Assembly: GCA_023205875.1 (NCBI GenBank)
Contig: CP060754.1
Location: 372,001 to 436,000, forward strand
Direction of reading: 5' to 3'
DNA: 64,000 nt
DNA from: Chloropicon primus
Lineage: Eukaryota > Chlorophyta > Chloropicophyceae > Chloropicales > Chloropicaceae
Shown here: piece after piece, positions 30,225 to 39,340 of the stretch
Layout: each line of letters starts with the position of its first letter
Position numbering within the stretch: position 1 is the stretch's first letter
Translations under genes and position numbers: made by a program
Notes under the pieces: generated by a model
The model's database searches: none
What the model was told of the DNA's origin: nothing
The model's input: only the letters and a program-made list of their open reading frames with translations

Positions 30225-31607
30225 ATGAGGTCTTCACGGGAGTCCCCGTCCCCTGGTGGTGGAGGGAAGGACAGGAAGTATGACGCGAACGTGGTGCTGC
30301 TCTTCGTGCTGGGCCTGGCGACACTGGTGTACACCTGGAACACACACAAGAGCCTGCACGCCAGGGCGGAGGACAAGGGGCGACTGAGGCTGGACCACTT
30401 GTGCAGGGGGGAGGACGGATCCTGCGAACTGGAGCTGAACAGGGTGGAGGTCGCCAAGGTGACGAACCTGGTGGACGAGAGGCACATGAGGAAGATAAGC
30501 AGGAGGAGGTCGCTGGAGTGCTCCCTGCACGGGTTCGAGGACATCGACGGAGACTGCCAGTGTCCCGTGATGTACAAAGGCTCGGACTGCTCCAAGTCGT
30601 ACAACTTTTTGGTCCGCCTGCCTGGCGCTTGGCAGATGCAGGCGGACAAGATGTACTCGACGCGATCGTTCAGCGGCGCGTACGAGGGGAAGTTCGTGAT
30701 GAACCAGAACGGGTTTCCGCACGCCGGGGACAACAAGTATGTGTACGAGCAGGTCAGGAGGGAGAGGTACAGCTTGAACAAGGACGGCTCGGTCCAGAGG
30801 AAGAGGGAGGTGATAGGCGCCGTGGACAAACCCCTGTACGAGGTCCTGCCCGTGCAGGACCCCCTGAGGGAGAGGGTCTTCAACAGGTGCGCGGTGGTCG
30901 GCGGCTCGGGAGTGCTGTTGAACCGCCAAGGCGGGGAAATCATCGATAACTACCACATGGTCATCCGACTGAACAGGGCGCCCACCAAGGGGTTTGAGAG
31001 GCAGGTGGGGAGCAAGACCACGTTCAGGCTGGCGAATGTGCAAAACATGGACTTCCAGGAGGGCGACGAGAGCACCGTCATTGCTGGCCTGTCCAGGGAC
31101 ATGCTCAAGGACAGGAAGTGGTTCGCGAACAAGGGATTCGGGAAGAAGAACAGGCTCTTCCTCCTCGACCCGGAGTTCGAGAATTACGTGGCAAAGTCTG
31201 CGGTGGAGTTCAAGCCGAGCTTGGGGGTGACGGCCGCACTCCTCGCCATGCAAATGTGCAGGCAGGTTCACCTGTACGGATTCTTCATCTGGGAAAAATA
31301 CGGCTCCTCGCCGTACCACTACTACGACACTTGCGGGAGGGAGGAAAGCCCAGAGTTGGATGCCGCGGAGGACCTGGAGTGGAGGTTCCTCAAATCCCTT
31401 GTCGCGGGGAGGCTTGTGGGTTTCGGGGAGACTTGCGTGCTCGAATGCAGGGAATCGGACGAGGCGTGCGAGGAATGCCGGAGAGGTGATCCCACGTTTG
31501 AGGAGCTTGTTCCTGGGGACCTCATCAAACTTCGGCACAACAATCCAAGATTCCCATTGAACTGCACGGAATCTGAGGTAGACTACCAGACTCAGTCACC
31601 ATTGTAA
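30225..31607 (+). CDS. GT29 sialyltransferase-like Golgi protein with EGF-like segment
   Basis: The protein has 460 residues and type II topology: a short cytosolic tail, one membrane segment (NVVLLFVLGLATLVYTW, about residues 24-40) and a luminal domain. The GT29 motifs are present: L motif RCAVVGGSGVLLN ... YHMVIRLNRAPT at about 222-255, S motif SLGVTAALLAMQMC near 332, and the HYYDT motif with the catalytic His near 365. A cysteine cluster before the catalytic part (CSLHGFEDIDGDCQC ... GSDC) looks like one EGF-like module. Green algae and plants have such genes although they are thought not to make sialic acid; the acceptor and donor are unknown (a Kdo-type sugar is possible). Confidence 0.85.
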   Translation: MRSSRESPSPGGGGKDRKYDANVVLLFVLGLATLVYTWNTHKSLHARAEDKGRLRLDHLCRGEDGSCELELNRVEVAKVTNLVDERHMRKISRRRSLECSLHGFEDIDGDCQCPVMYKGSDCSKSYNFLVRLPGAWQMQADKMYSTRSFSGAYEGKFVMNQNGFPHAGDNKYVYEQVRRERYSLNKDGSVQRKREVIGAVDKPLYEVLPVQDPLRERVFNRCAVVGGSGVLLNRQGGEIIDNYHMVIRLNRAPTKGFERQVGSKTTFRLANVQNMDFQEGDESTVIAGLSRDMLKDRKWFANKGFGKKNRLFLLDPEFENYVAKSAVEFKPSLGVTAALLAMQMCRQVHLYGFFIWEKYGSSPYHYYDTCGREESPELDAAEDLEWRFLKSLVAGRLVGFGETCVLECRESDEACEECRRGDPTFEELVPGDLIKLRHNNPRFPLNCTESEVDYQTQSPL

Positions 31608-31671
31608 AGTAGCAGTCTTGGGGCGGGGATGTATAACAGTAAAAGTAAAAGTATGAGTACAAAGACTAGCA

Positions 31672-34600
31672 TTAGACCAGCCTTAATTTCTTTGCCTCGG
31701 ATTCTTCCCGTTGCTCTTGTTTTGCCTCAGAAAACTTGAAGCTCCTGGCCGTGCTCTTCTTTGCGTTTTTCATGAGATTAACGCCAGACGATTTGGAGAG
31801 CGCAATCAGCTTTCTCTCGCAGTCCTCGATGTTGTAGATGAGGTTAGGTATCCTCCTTGCCTCTTTCTTGAGGTTGGACAAAATCTTGTTCTTGTTCGCA
31901 TTCTCCTTTTCCTCTTCAAGCTCTTCCTCGTGAGGGACAAGCTCTTCGATGTACGAGTACACCTCGGGTGTGAGCTCATGCAAGTGGTTGTCACAGAGCT
32001 CCACGAAGGAGCTGTGCATGAACTTTCCTTTCTGAGCTGCCACTTGCTTCGCCATGTCTCCGATGGTCTTGTAAACTTTTGTGAGCAGCTTCACCGTCAA
32101 ATCCGCATTCTGATCGAGGGACAACTTTGCGCTGCAGAGCGTCGGCTGCAGCACGGAAACCATTCTCTCAGGCAAGGAGGACTGAAATCCACTCCTGGAC
32201 TTGGACATCCTTTGTACTATGTCGTCCGTGACCTCGTAGCAGTGCGAGTTTATAACGTGCTCTAAGGCAACCACCGTCTTGTCCGTGATGATGCCCCCGT
32301 ACTTCCCAGGCACTCTCTGAGTTTCGGATCCGTCTTCTTCAAAGCCGTGGCAGTAGTGCTCATTGCACCCCTCCAAGATTTCTTCGCAGATCTTCATGTC
32401 AGCAGGGGAATAGGAAAAGCACAGCGCGATCCTCAGCACAGCCCTGACGAACCCCACGTGATCCGTTTCCGACATCTGCAGTGCCTTGCGAGCAAGATCT
32501 GATGCAGGGGCTCCCAGCTCCCTTGGGTAACAGGAACAGATCCTGAACACAGCGTTGGCCATTAATTCCGCTTCCCTGAAGAACCTGGCTTCCACTAAAC
32601 CCAGCAAGAGCTTGTGGAGGTGTGCATATAGAAAGATGACTGGATGCAAATCTTCCTCCGTGCCCAACTCAATGCCTTCGAGATCACCGGGGGAGCTTTG
32701 CTGCGAGAATTCTTCAACAAACCGCTTGCTCATCATCGCTATTGACACTAGCTTTTCAATGGACGAGCAGGCCTCGTACAAGAGGACCATCTCATCTTGA
32801 CTCGATCTTGGTCTCTGAGACGACGCACCATTCCTTCGCACGTTGCATTCTGCCAAGACAAAAATTTCGCACGTGTTGAACAGAGGGATGCCTACATCAA
32901 ACCAGTCTGTGCGACCTTCGAGCTTCATGATGTCGCGAGAGATCTCTTCCTTCTGGCCGCTCCCCCCGCAAGCAAGTCTGACTTTAGCGAAGTGGGTCTC
33001 CCAGCGCCGAACTGTTTCCAGCATAGCGTTGCACTGGCGGAGAACGAAGAGTCGGAACCTGAAGTCTCTGGCAAGCTTCATCCCTGTGGATTGTGTGTAC
33101 ATCGCTGGATCATCCGGGGCGCTCTGGCTCTTGCAAGGAAATTCCCCAGTTCTCAGAACATCGAGAAAGTACGCAAGCGATGTTGCTGTCATGTGCGTCA
33201 CCTTGCTTTCCTCAAAGTCCTTGAAGAAATCAGAGACACCAGAATCGACTCTGCCTTTCATTTCCTTGGGAGAGGGTTTCGGCCTCTTCTCCATCATGGC
33301 GGACAGCCTGTGGTGCATTTCAAACAAGTGAGTCAACCCTCTCGCGTTGGAGTGCTGTGTCCCGATGTTTCTTTGCATGTTCGACGACTCCATGTCGATC
33401 ATTGCTTCCAGGCAACCCCGCAAGATGTAGCACATGTGCAGGTTCGCCTGGCCCAAGGACGATGAGACGTCCAGGTCCATCGATTTGTCGATCCCAAAGT
33501 CCTCCAGAGTAACCCTCACCATTCTCTGGTGCAGCTTATTGCAATCCTGAACCATTCTCCTGCAGACGAGACTCCTTTGAGACCCAGGCGGAATGCTCCA
33601 CTGGGATTGGGCCCCTTGGCTTTCAAGGCCATCATCCATTCCACCGAAAGCTCGTGTGAGATTCTGCACACAGGAGACAAGGCTGTGAAGGGGCTCCACC
33701 GGTCGAAACTTCGATGCGACCAGGGAGGAGCATTTCTCGATCCTCAGAGGTGGCTGCAAATCCATATCTTCCTCGTAAAATTCGTGAAAGTGAGGCAACA
33801 GCATCTCGAACGCCAGATTTGCTAGGCCGGGCTTCAATTTCGACAACTCGGTCAAGCCGTTGTAGAGCATCTTCCTCAGGGCGTACTGCTGCTTCAGACC
33901 CTTTCTCAGGAACCCCAGTAGATCGTGATAGCCTCCGCTGCCAGAAGGATTTACAACCTGACTGTGTTGTGAACAGCTCGCTTGACTTCCAGAGTCCGCC
34001 CTGAAATCGGGCAGGGCGTCGGCCAGGGTCAAGTGCATGAGGCATTTCACAGCTGTGAACCTGTGGTCATAATTCCTTGAAAACATTGCCTTTCGAAGCA
34101 CGATCACGGCATAGTTCTTCAAGTCCCTACTGCACGCCAGAAGCGGCAAAATGGAAATGAAGTAGTTCACCGCCACGCTAGGTGAAATGATGAGGAAGCA
34201 ATCGAGGCACTCTTTCACGAGGCCGGAATTTTCCGCCACAGCGGGCTTGCAGTGAATGCACAGCTTGGCCAGCAAGTGAATGTAGTAGATGGAACAGTCT
34301 GAGTTGTTCAAGATTTCCTGCTGGCACTGCTTCAGGATCTCTGTCCTCACGGCATCGTGGGCTTCAAATGTTTTGTGCAGAATGTAGACCCCGAGCAATA
34401 TCCTCTTGAGCCAGGGGTTGTTGTCCTCCTCCGCGCCCCCGCTCAAGAGGGCCGCCCGGTCCCTTGCGCTGATGGACGTGGACTTGATCAGAGTTTTTCC
34501 AAACTGGACGAGACTCTGTATGGTGACGTCCCAGTAGTGGCTCCTGGAAACCGTTTCGTCCACGAGGTCCTCGAACGAATTGTCGCACACAGCAGCCCTC

Positions 34601-35787
34601 GCCATCTTCCAGGTCCTTGAGGGCATCTGCAACCTCTTTGACGCGTAGTGGGACAGGACGGCCTCCTGCAAGTGGTCAAAGATGCACTTCTCGCACTTTG
34701 TGATCCTTGCCAGCGAGAGAAGCATCCCGAACAAAAATGGCCTCAGAGGGGACCCTGATTCCCTCAGGGCACGAACAAGCGTCTGAGCCATATTCTGCTT
34801 CTGTTTTGCTATGATGTTGAGCTGGAGGAGGACCGTGCCTTCAACGGTGAGAAGGATGGTCTTGCTGGACGACGCGTCGCTCCAAAACTTCTTCTCAAGC
34901 CGTTCAAACATCTTCGCGACCCCCTTCAGAGCCATGTCACTGCTCCCTTGCAGGGAAGTCAGGAGGAGCTGGTACACCAGGGCCGGCACGCTTTGCAGAT
35001 CCGCGCTCATGCAGAAGGCCACGATCTTCTTGATGATAATGGAGACGTCCTCGGCACCCAGCCTCAACTCCCTCAGAGCCCCCACGATGGCCGCGGCCTG
35101 AGCAGACTTCCAGTTCAGGGAGCACACGTACTCGATCACCTTCGTCTGGAATAGGTCGGGGTCAAGCTTGCCCTCGTGAGCCCCGCTGCACCAGATGGGC
35201 AGCTCCAGGCTCGTGCTGGCGAAACCCAGCCTGCTCGCTGACCCGGACTCCCTTAGTTTCCTCACCGCGTGAGGGATCACCTCCAGCAGGCTCGTGAGGT
35301 CCGTCGTGCTAGAGTTGTCGAAAGTGTTCACGATCTCGTCTACCACCAGCGGCACGTAATTGTCGTCTATCGCGTCGAAGCCCTTGCCCAGCGCGGCGAG
35401 GAGCAAGTCCGCCCCCTGCTCGTCCTTGTCCCGGACCCAGAGCAAGAGCTGCTCGAAAACGCACTTTGCCAGCCTGCTCTTGTCTTCGTTGCTGAAGTCG
35501 TTGCCGCTCCCCTCCCCGCCGCAGCCCTCGTTCGGCGTGTTCTGCAAGGCGAAGAAGAGCGCGTACGCGTACTCCGAGGGGGACTCCGCGGTGCGCACCT
35601 GCGAGCCCAGCTGATCCACTTTCTCCTCGAAGGAGTCCCCCCCACAAAAGGCCACCAAAAGCCTCGTCATCTGCTTCCTCTTCTCCACTTTCTTTTGGAA
35701 CGAGCTCTGCTGCCTCTCCGACCGCGACAGCTTCAGAAGCTTGTCGCGGAGATCTCCGCACATGTTCGCTGCGCCCGCGCCCGCCAT
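31672..35787 (-). CDS. FANCI: Fanconi anemia group I protein homolog
   Basis: The protein has 1,371 residues, close to the vertebrate length. The segment AVIVLRKAMFSRNYDHRFTAV matches the monoubiquitination region of FANCI, with the candidate Lys at residue 566. About 30 residues later comes a cluster of SQ sites (GSQ, CSQ, HSQ), and more SQ sites occur further on (ESQ, QSQ, GSQ). This mirrors the ATR-phosphorylated cluster of animal FANCI. The rest is alpha-solenoid. FANCI pairs with FANCD2 as a DNA clamp in interstrand crosslink repair. The C-terminus has a basic segment, RSFKFSEAKQEQREES, ending LRLV. The ATG at 35787 is the first in the frame. No intron in 4.1 kb. Confidence 0.85.
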   Translation of the reverse strand: MAGAGAANMCGDLRDKLLKLSRSERQQSSFQKKVEKRKQMTRLLVAFCGGDSFEEKVDQLGSQVRTAESPSEYAYALFFALQNTPNEGCGGEGSGNDFSNEDKSRLAKCVFEQLLLWVRDKDEQGADLLLAALGKGFDAIDDNYVPLVVDEIVNTFDNSSTTDLTSLLEVIPHAVRKLRESGSASRLGFASTSLELPIWCSGAHEGKLDPDLFQTKVIEYVCSLNWKSAQAAAIVGALRELRLGAEDVSIIIKKIVAFCMSADLQSVPALVYQLLLTSLQGSSDMALKGVAKMFERLEKKFWSDASSSKTILLTVEGTVLLQLNIIAKQKQNMAQTLVRALRESGSPLRPFLFGMLLSLARITKCEKCIFDHLQEAVLSHYASKRLQMPSRTWKMARAAVCDNSFEDLVDETVSRSHYWDVTIQSLVQFGKTLIKSTSISARDRAALLSGGAEEDNNPWLKRILLGVYILHKTFEAHDAVRTEILKQCQQEILNNSDCSIYYIHLLAKLCIHCKPAVAENSGLVKECLDCFLIISPSVAVNYFISILPLLACSRDLKNYAVIVLRKAMFSRNYDHRFTAVKCLMHLTLADALPDFRADSGSQASCSQHSQVVNPSGSGGYHDLLGFLRKGLKQQYALRKMLYNGLTELSKLKPGLANLAFEMLLPHFHEFYEEDMDLQPPLRIEKCSSLVASKFRPVEPLHSLVSCVQNLTRAFGGMDDGLESQGAQSQWSIPPGSQRSLVCRRMVQDCNKLHQRMVRVTLEDFGIDKSMDLDVSSSLGQANLHMCYILRGCLEAMIDMESSNMQRNIGTQHSNARGLTHLFEMHHRLSAMMEKRPKPSPKEMKGRVDSGVSDFFKDFEESKVTHMTATSLAYFLDVLRTGEFPCKSQSAPDDPAMYTQSTGMKLARDFRFRLFVLRQCNAMLETVRRWETHFAKVRLACGGSGQKEEISRDIMKLEGRTDWFDVGIPLFNTCEIFVLAECNVRRNGASSQRPRSSQDEMVLLYEACSSIEKLVSIAMMSKRFVEEFSQQSSPGDLEGIELGTEEDLHPVIFLYAHLHKLLLGLVEARFFREAELMANAVFRICSCYPRELGAPASDLARKALQMSETDHVGFVRAVLRIALCFSYSPADMKICEEILEGCNEHYCHGFEEDGSETQRVPGKYGGIITDKTVVALEHVINSHCYEVTDDIVQRMSKSRSGFQSSLPERMVSVLQPTLCSAKLSLDQNADLTVKLLTKVYKTIGDMAKQVAAQKGKFMHSSFVELCDNHLHELTPEVYSYIEELVPHEEELEEEKENANKNKILSNLKKEARRIPNLIYNIEDCERKLIALSKSSGVNLMKNAKKSTARSFKFSEAKQEQREESEAKKLRLV

Positions 35788-35926
35788 GACGATGCAGTGG
35801 GGCACTGCCGACGATCACTGCCGACGAGCTGCCGATCCTCGACGTCGAGCTCCGATCTGTCAACAAACAAAAAATGATTCAATCAAATAATGTGTCATAA
35901 CGATAACAATGTACATTGGACTTTGC

Positions 35927-37447
35927 TTATCGCTTTGGGGTGGGCTTCCTCCCCTTCCCCTGGTCCTTTGCGAATCGAACGGCGATCCTCTTGCCGTCCA
36001 GTTCCTTCTTGTTCAGGCTCTTCACGGCAGCCTCCGCGGAGGATCTGCCGCTTATCTTGACAAAGCCAAACCCCTTTGAGACGGGCTTCTTCCCTGAGCT
36101 CCTGTCCATGATGATCTTGGCCTCCTTGACGGCCCCGTGGGGCTCGAAGAGGGACCGCAAGTCGCTCTTCTTGAAGCTGCTCGGCAGGAAACCCACGTAT
36201 AGGTTCACGACGACGCCCTCGTCCCCCGTCGCCGTCACGTCTTCCTCCGACGATGATTCGACCTCAACCGACTCCGGCCCCTCCTCGTGTGGGGGGCGCG
36301 CGGCATTCCCGCGGCCGCCCTCATCTTCCTGCTCGGGCGGGCTCAGGCTCAGACGGAGGGACCTCAGCTTGTTGTCGGCCGAGCTCCCGAGCATCGTGAG
36401 CGGATTGGAGCTCGGAACTTCCAGCACTCGCCCCTTCCCCGGGGCACTGCCTCGACCTCGAAGCTTCCCCTTCCTCCTGGCCTTCCCCTGTTCCTTCGGA
36501 CCCTTCCCTTCCTCCTCCCGCGGCGGCGCCTCGCCCACGGCCGCTCTCTCCTCCCACGCCGCTCCATGGGATTCCCTCCTTTCCTCCCCACCCTCGCCCC
36601 TCGCCAAGCTCTGCCTCATGTGCAACAGGCGGTTCCTGGTGTCGTCCTTGAGCGCGTACCGCAAGGCCCCCCTCTGCTGGTCCTTGAGGCTCAGGATCTT
36701 CAGCTGCTTGTTGTTCTTGGTCTTTTGCTCCTCGACGTGGGCCACGAAGTCCGCAGAAGACATGAGCCTGGCCCCAGCAGTCCCGGCCAGGCTCCGGGTC
36801 AAGTTATCGCTGGTCACCACGCAGATGTCCGCCTCCTCGACCCTCGACACGTACTCGTCGATGTACTCGTCGGCATCGGGCGAGTACACGATGGTCATCC
36901 ACTGGTTGACCACGGTCTCCGTCGGCCCCGTCGAGTTCGCCGCGTCGAAGACCGCGAGAATCTTCACGTCCTGGAAGAAGGCGAGCTCCTCTATCAGCAT
37001 GTTCCTGGACTCCTCGATCCTCCCGGCCCGGAACAGCTCCTTGAGCTTGGGCCAGCACCCGCAAACGTTGTAACCGTCGACGATGAGGAGCTGAGCCTTC
37101 CCCTTTCGCCTCTCGCGGTTGGCGAGAGTGTGCGTCCTCTCCGGCTCGAGGGCCTCCCCCCCGCCCCCTCCCTCGTCGTCCCCACGCCTGGCCGGCTTCC
37201 TCTGCCTGAATTTGGTCCGCGGCAGGGGCTTCAACGGCCTCGCGCTCTCGGCCTCCCTCGTGCGAGACAGGGACGACGACTCCCTGATTTGCTGCTTCAC
37301 CGAGACCGGACTGTTGGCCAGCACCCTCCTCTCGGTCCGCGGTGGCTCGTCCCCTCGAGGGGCCGGCGACGGCGGAGACGGCGACGCGCGCAGCCTCACC
37401 TCTCCCCGCCTCCCGTGGCACCGGGACCGCCGCGGGTAGCTCGCCAT
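35927..37447 (-). CDS. YacP-like NYN endoribonuclease fused to an RRM
   Basis: The protein has 506 residues. The N-terminus after the ATG at 37447 is Arg/Ser/Pro-rich and lacks acids, like a plastid transit peptide. Residues about 120-290 form a YacP/Rae1-type NYN domain: LLIVDGYNVCG, KILAVFDAANS, VVYSPDADEYID-type IVYSPDADEYID and ICVVTSDNLTRSL carry the acidic active-site residues. A basic, disordered linker follows. Residues about 415-495 form an RRM with RNP2 NLYVGFLP and RNP1 KGFGFVKI, and the protein ends in a basic tail. YacP-like proteins cut mRNA in bacteria and plastids. The added RRM is, to my knowledge, not the usual layout of the family. Confidence 0.85.
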   Translation of the reverse strand: MASYPRRSRCHGRRGEVRLRASPSPPSPAPRGDEPPRTERRVLANSPVSVKQQIRESSSLSRTREAESARPLKPLPRTKFRQRKPARRGDDEGGGGGEALEPERTHTLANRERRKGKAQLLIVDGYNVCGCWPKLKELFRAGRIEESRNMLIEELAFFQDVKILAVFDAANSTGPTETVVNQWMTIVYSPDADEYIDEYVSRVEEADICVVTSDNLTRSLAGTAGARLMSSADFVAHVEEQKTKNNKQLKILSLKDQQRGALRYALKDDTRNRLLHMRQSLARGEGGEERRESHGAAWEERAAVGEAPPREEEGKGPKEQGKARRKGKLRGRGSAPGKGRVLEVPSSNPLTMLGSSADNKLRSLRLSLSPPEQEDEGGRGNAARPPHEEGPESVEVESSSEEDVTATGDEGVVVNLYVGFLPSSFKKSDLRSLFEPHGAVKEAKIIMDRSSGKKPVSKGFGFVKISGRSSAEAAVKSLNKKELDGKRIAVRFAKDQGKGRKPTPKR

Positions 37448-37545
37448 CCTCCTCCTTCCCTTTTCCCCCCGCGCGCGCGCAGCGAGGAGGGCCAAGAGGC
37501 AACAGAGATCCACATATTACATCAGATTTAGCAAATGAATCCTTG

Positions 37546-37573
37546 TGTGATCGCTGGTGAGAGCGATCACACT
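37546..37573. repeat. Perfect 11-bp inverted repeat with 6-nt loop
   Basis: GTGTGATCGCT and AGCGATCACAC flank GGTGAG. It lies about 100 bp upstream of the NYN-RRM start, at the edge of the repeat-rich island. It could be a transcription terminator-like hairpin, a protein-binding site or the end of a mobile element. Confidence 0.85.
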
Positions 37574-38173
37574 CATGACGCACCCGCAGGGCTCCACCAG
37601 GGCTCCACCAGGGCTTCGCCCTAGCTTCGGCCTGCGCTGCGTCTGCGTTTGCTTCTCATCATTTGATTACACGATACCATCACGCAAAAGTTACCCCGGA
37701 GGGTTACTCCCATCAGGTACCTTCGATTGTATTCTATGCGGCCCGGCCCCAGCGAATCGAAACGCCTTGAGTGGAGCGGCCATCCGGACTACTCTCACTC
37801 CGAAGAGGAAGGAGCTGCCCCGAGTGTAAAACACTTTCATGCAGGCGTGTCGGAGCTCACCCCGGCGGTGGCGAGGCTTGGTTGGTTGGCTGTTTCAGAA
37901 TCAAGAGTCTTGAAACATGTAGGCACGCAAGGCTGCTCCTTTCATCGTCCACAACCAATCACCCCGCCGATGCCAGGGACTGTCGAGTTCGCACGCTCTT
38001 TGAGTCTTCGAGCTGTGGCCTCGACTATGGGGGCGCGTTCACTTAAAAAAGAAACACAAGGAAACAAAAAACGAGAACGCAAGCCCCTCTCAGTCTCGAC
38101 TAATGAAGCCCAGCTTCATCATGGCTGGGCACACCATGGTGATGGGCACACGGCGTCGCCAAGGGAAGTGCTG

Positions 38174-38220
38174 GTCGCTCGGGCAGGCCGGTCGCTCGGG
38201 CAGGCCGGTCGCTCGGGCAA
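38174..38220. repeat. Minisatellite, 18-bp unit
   Basis: A unit close to GGTCGCTCGGGCAGGCC repeats about 2.7 times and is followed at once by an inverted partial copy (GCGACCGGCC). Confidence 0.85.
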
Positions 38221-38306
38221 GCGACCGGCCTGGTGCGACGACGGACGTTCACAACTGAGGGTGAGGGTCGTGGTCTCCGATGACACTTTCAAAATTTCCA
38301 CGACCA

Positions 38307-38350
38307 CAGCCACAACCACAGCCACAGCCACAGCCACAGCCACAGCCACA
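38307..38350. repeat. (CAGCCA)n hexanucleotide repeat
   Basis: About six copies of an ACAGCC unit with small variants lie just before a run of GAGAG repeats. Confidence 0.85.
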
Positions 38351-38440
38351 ACATCAAAAAAAGAGAGGAGAGGAGAGGAGAGGAGAGAGGGGGGGAGGGA
38401 GGGGGGCTGGGCACTTCCACATTAACTCTACTTCGACACC

Positions 38441-38810
38441 ATGACCTCCGACGGCCCTTCGACCTCACGTCCTACTGCCAAGCGTCTACGTGGTTCGCGT
38501 TCTCCTCGCCGATCCCATTCAAAGAGGAGGAAGGGGAAGAAGGAGAAGGAGAAGGAGAAGAAGGGGAAGAAGAAAAAAATTTTTAGGGCGTATAAGATCG
38601 GTCTCCATTCAGCTCTCCAGCCCAGGTTGCGGGACAGCCTTGGGGTCCAATTGGAGGATGCCTCAAGAAGAATGGGGGTGATAAACCATCTCGGGACGGT
38701 GTTGATGGCCCTCCACCATGCTCGTCGGCTTGGGGAACTGCCCGGGGCTTCTGCTGATCTCGAAACCTTTCACCGTTGGTGCGGAGAGATGGTGACTGGG
38801 CTCAATCAAC
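38441..38810 (+). other. Possible coding segment, basic N-terminus, unrecognised
   Basis: An open frame starts with an ATG at 38441. It reads a Ser/Arg/Lys-rich leader (SRSPRRSHSKRR, then KGKKEKEKEKKGKK) and a helical stretch (LGTVLMALHHARRLGEL ... FHRWCGEMV). The texture resembles a coding sequence up to about 38,810 but I recognise no family. The frame continues into the next gene without purpose. It might be an exon of an unknown gene or a mobile-element remnant. Confidence 0.3.
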
Positions 38811-38814
38811 TCAG

Positions 38815-39104
38815 GGCTGAGCGGGAGGGGAGCCAGGGACGGCCACGGCCAAGGCCATTACTTTGGCAGGGACAGGCACGCCTTCCACCACAACAGGGAC
38901 CACGCGGAGATGCAGTTGGACCAAAATTTGTTCAACGGTGCCAACGGCGCGCTGTTCCAAGCCTTGCCTTTCTGGGGCTCCCTCTGCGTCGTGGGAGTCG
39001 TCGGAGCCTCCGTCGTCCAGGCCTTGAGGCCGGCGTGGAAGAGGCGCTCGAGGGGTCCGGGACATTCGAGAAACAGGAGGTTCCCGAGGTCCCTCCCGGT
39101 GTGA
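38815..39104 (+). CDS. Possible terminal exon of a small membrane protein, unrecognised
   Basis: In a different frame from the preceding segment, this stretch reads a His/Gly/Arg-rich part (GQGHYFGRDRHAFHHNRDH), then FNGANGALFQALPFWG, a hydrophobic segment (LCVVGVVGASVVQAL) and a very basic tail with a stop at 39102-39104. An acceptor-like CAACTCAG precedes it at 38807-38814, and an ATG lies at 38910 (64 residues). No upstream exon could be placed. It might form one gene with the frame starting at 38441. Confidence 0.3.
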
Positions 39105-39340
39105 AAGCAGCAACACCCCCATCACCCATTCTTGTATTGTGCATTGTATTTCAATCAATTCCTCCGTCCTCCCGCCCTTCTTGGCCTGGCCTGGCCCTGG
39201 CCCCCTTTCCAGCGGAGAGCGGAGAGCTCGACGAGCTGAGCGTGTTTTTCGGGGGGAAGAGTGTAGCGTCTGACGCGAAAGGAGTGCGCGGGTTCAAGTG
39301 CTTCGCCGGGGCCCCGGAGGCGCCCGCTAATCACCACAGC

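Larger units (their letters stand above)
37448..38440. other. Repeat-rich region without a recognisable gene
   Basis: This roughly 1-kb stretch has a different feel from its neighbours. It holds a perfect 11-bp hairpin (37546-37573), a duplicated GGCTCCACCA unit near 37591-37611, an 18-bp minisatellite (38174-38220), a (CAGCCA)n run (38307-38350) and an (AGAGG)n run (38361-38388). Open frames cross it but lack any domain or coding texture. It may be a decayed mobile element or simply intergenic. Confidence 0.45.

Noticed and set aside
38174-38220. Minisatellite considered as a telomere or CRISPR-like repeat
   Set aside because: The unit is not telomeric and copies are directly adjacent without spacers.
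37727-38425. 232-codon frame across the repeat island
   Set aside because: Much of it is made of the minisatellite and hexamer repeats; no domain or coding bias is visible.
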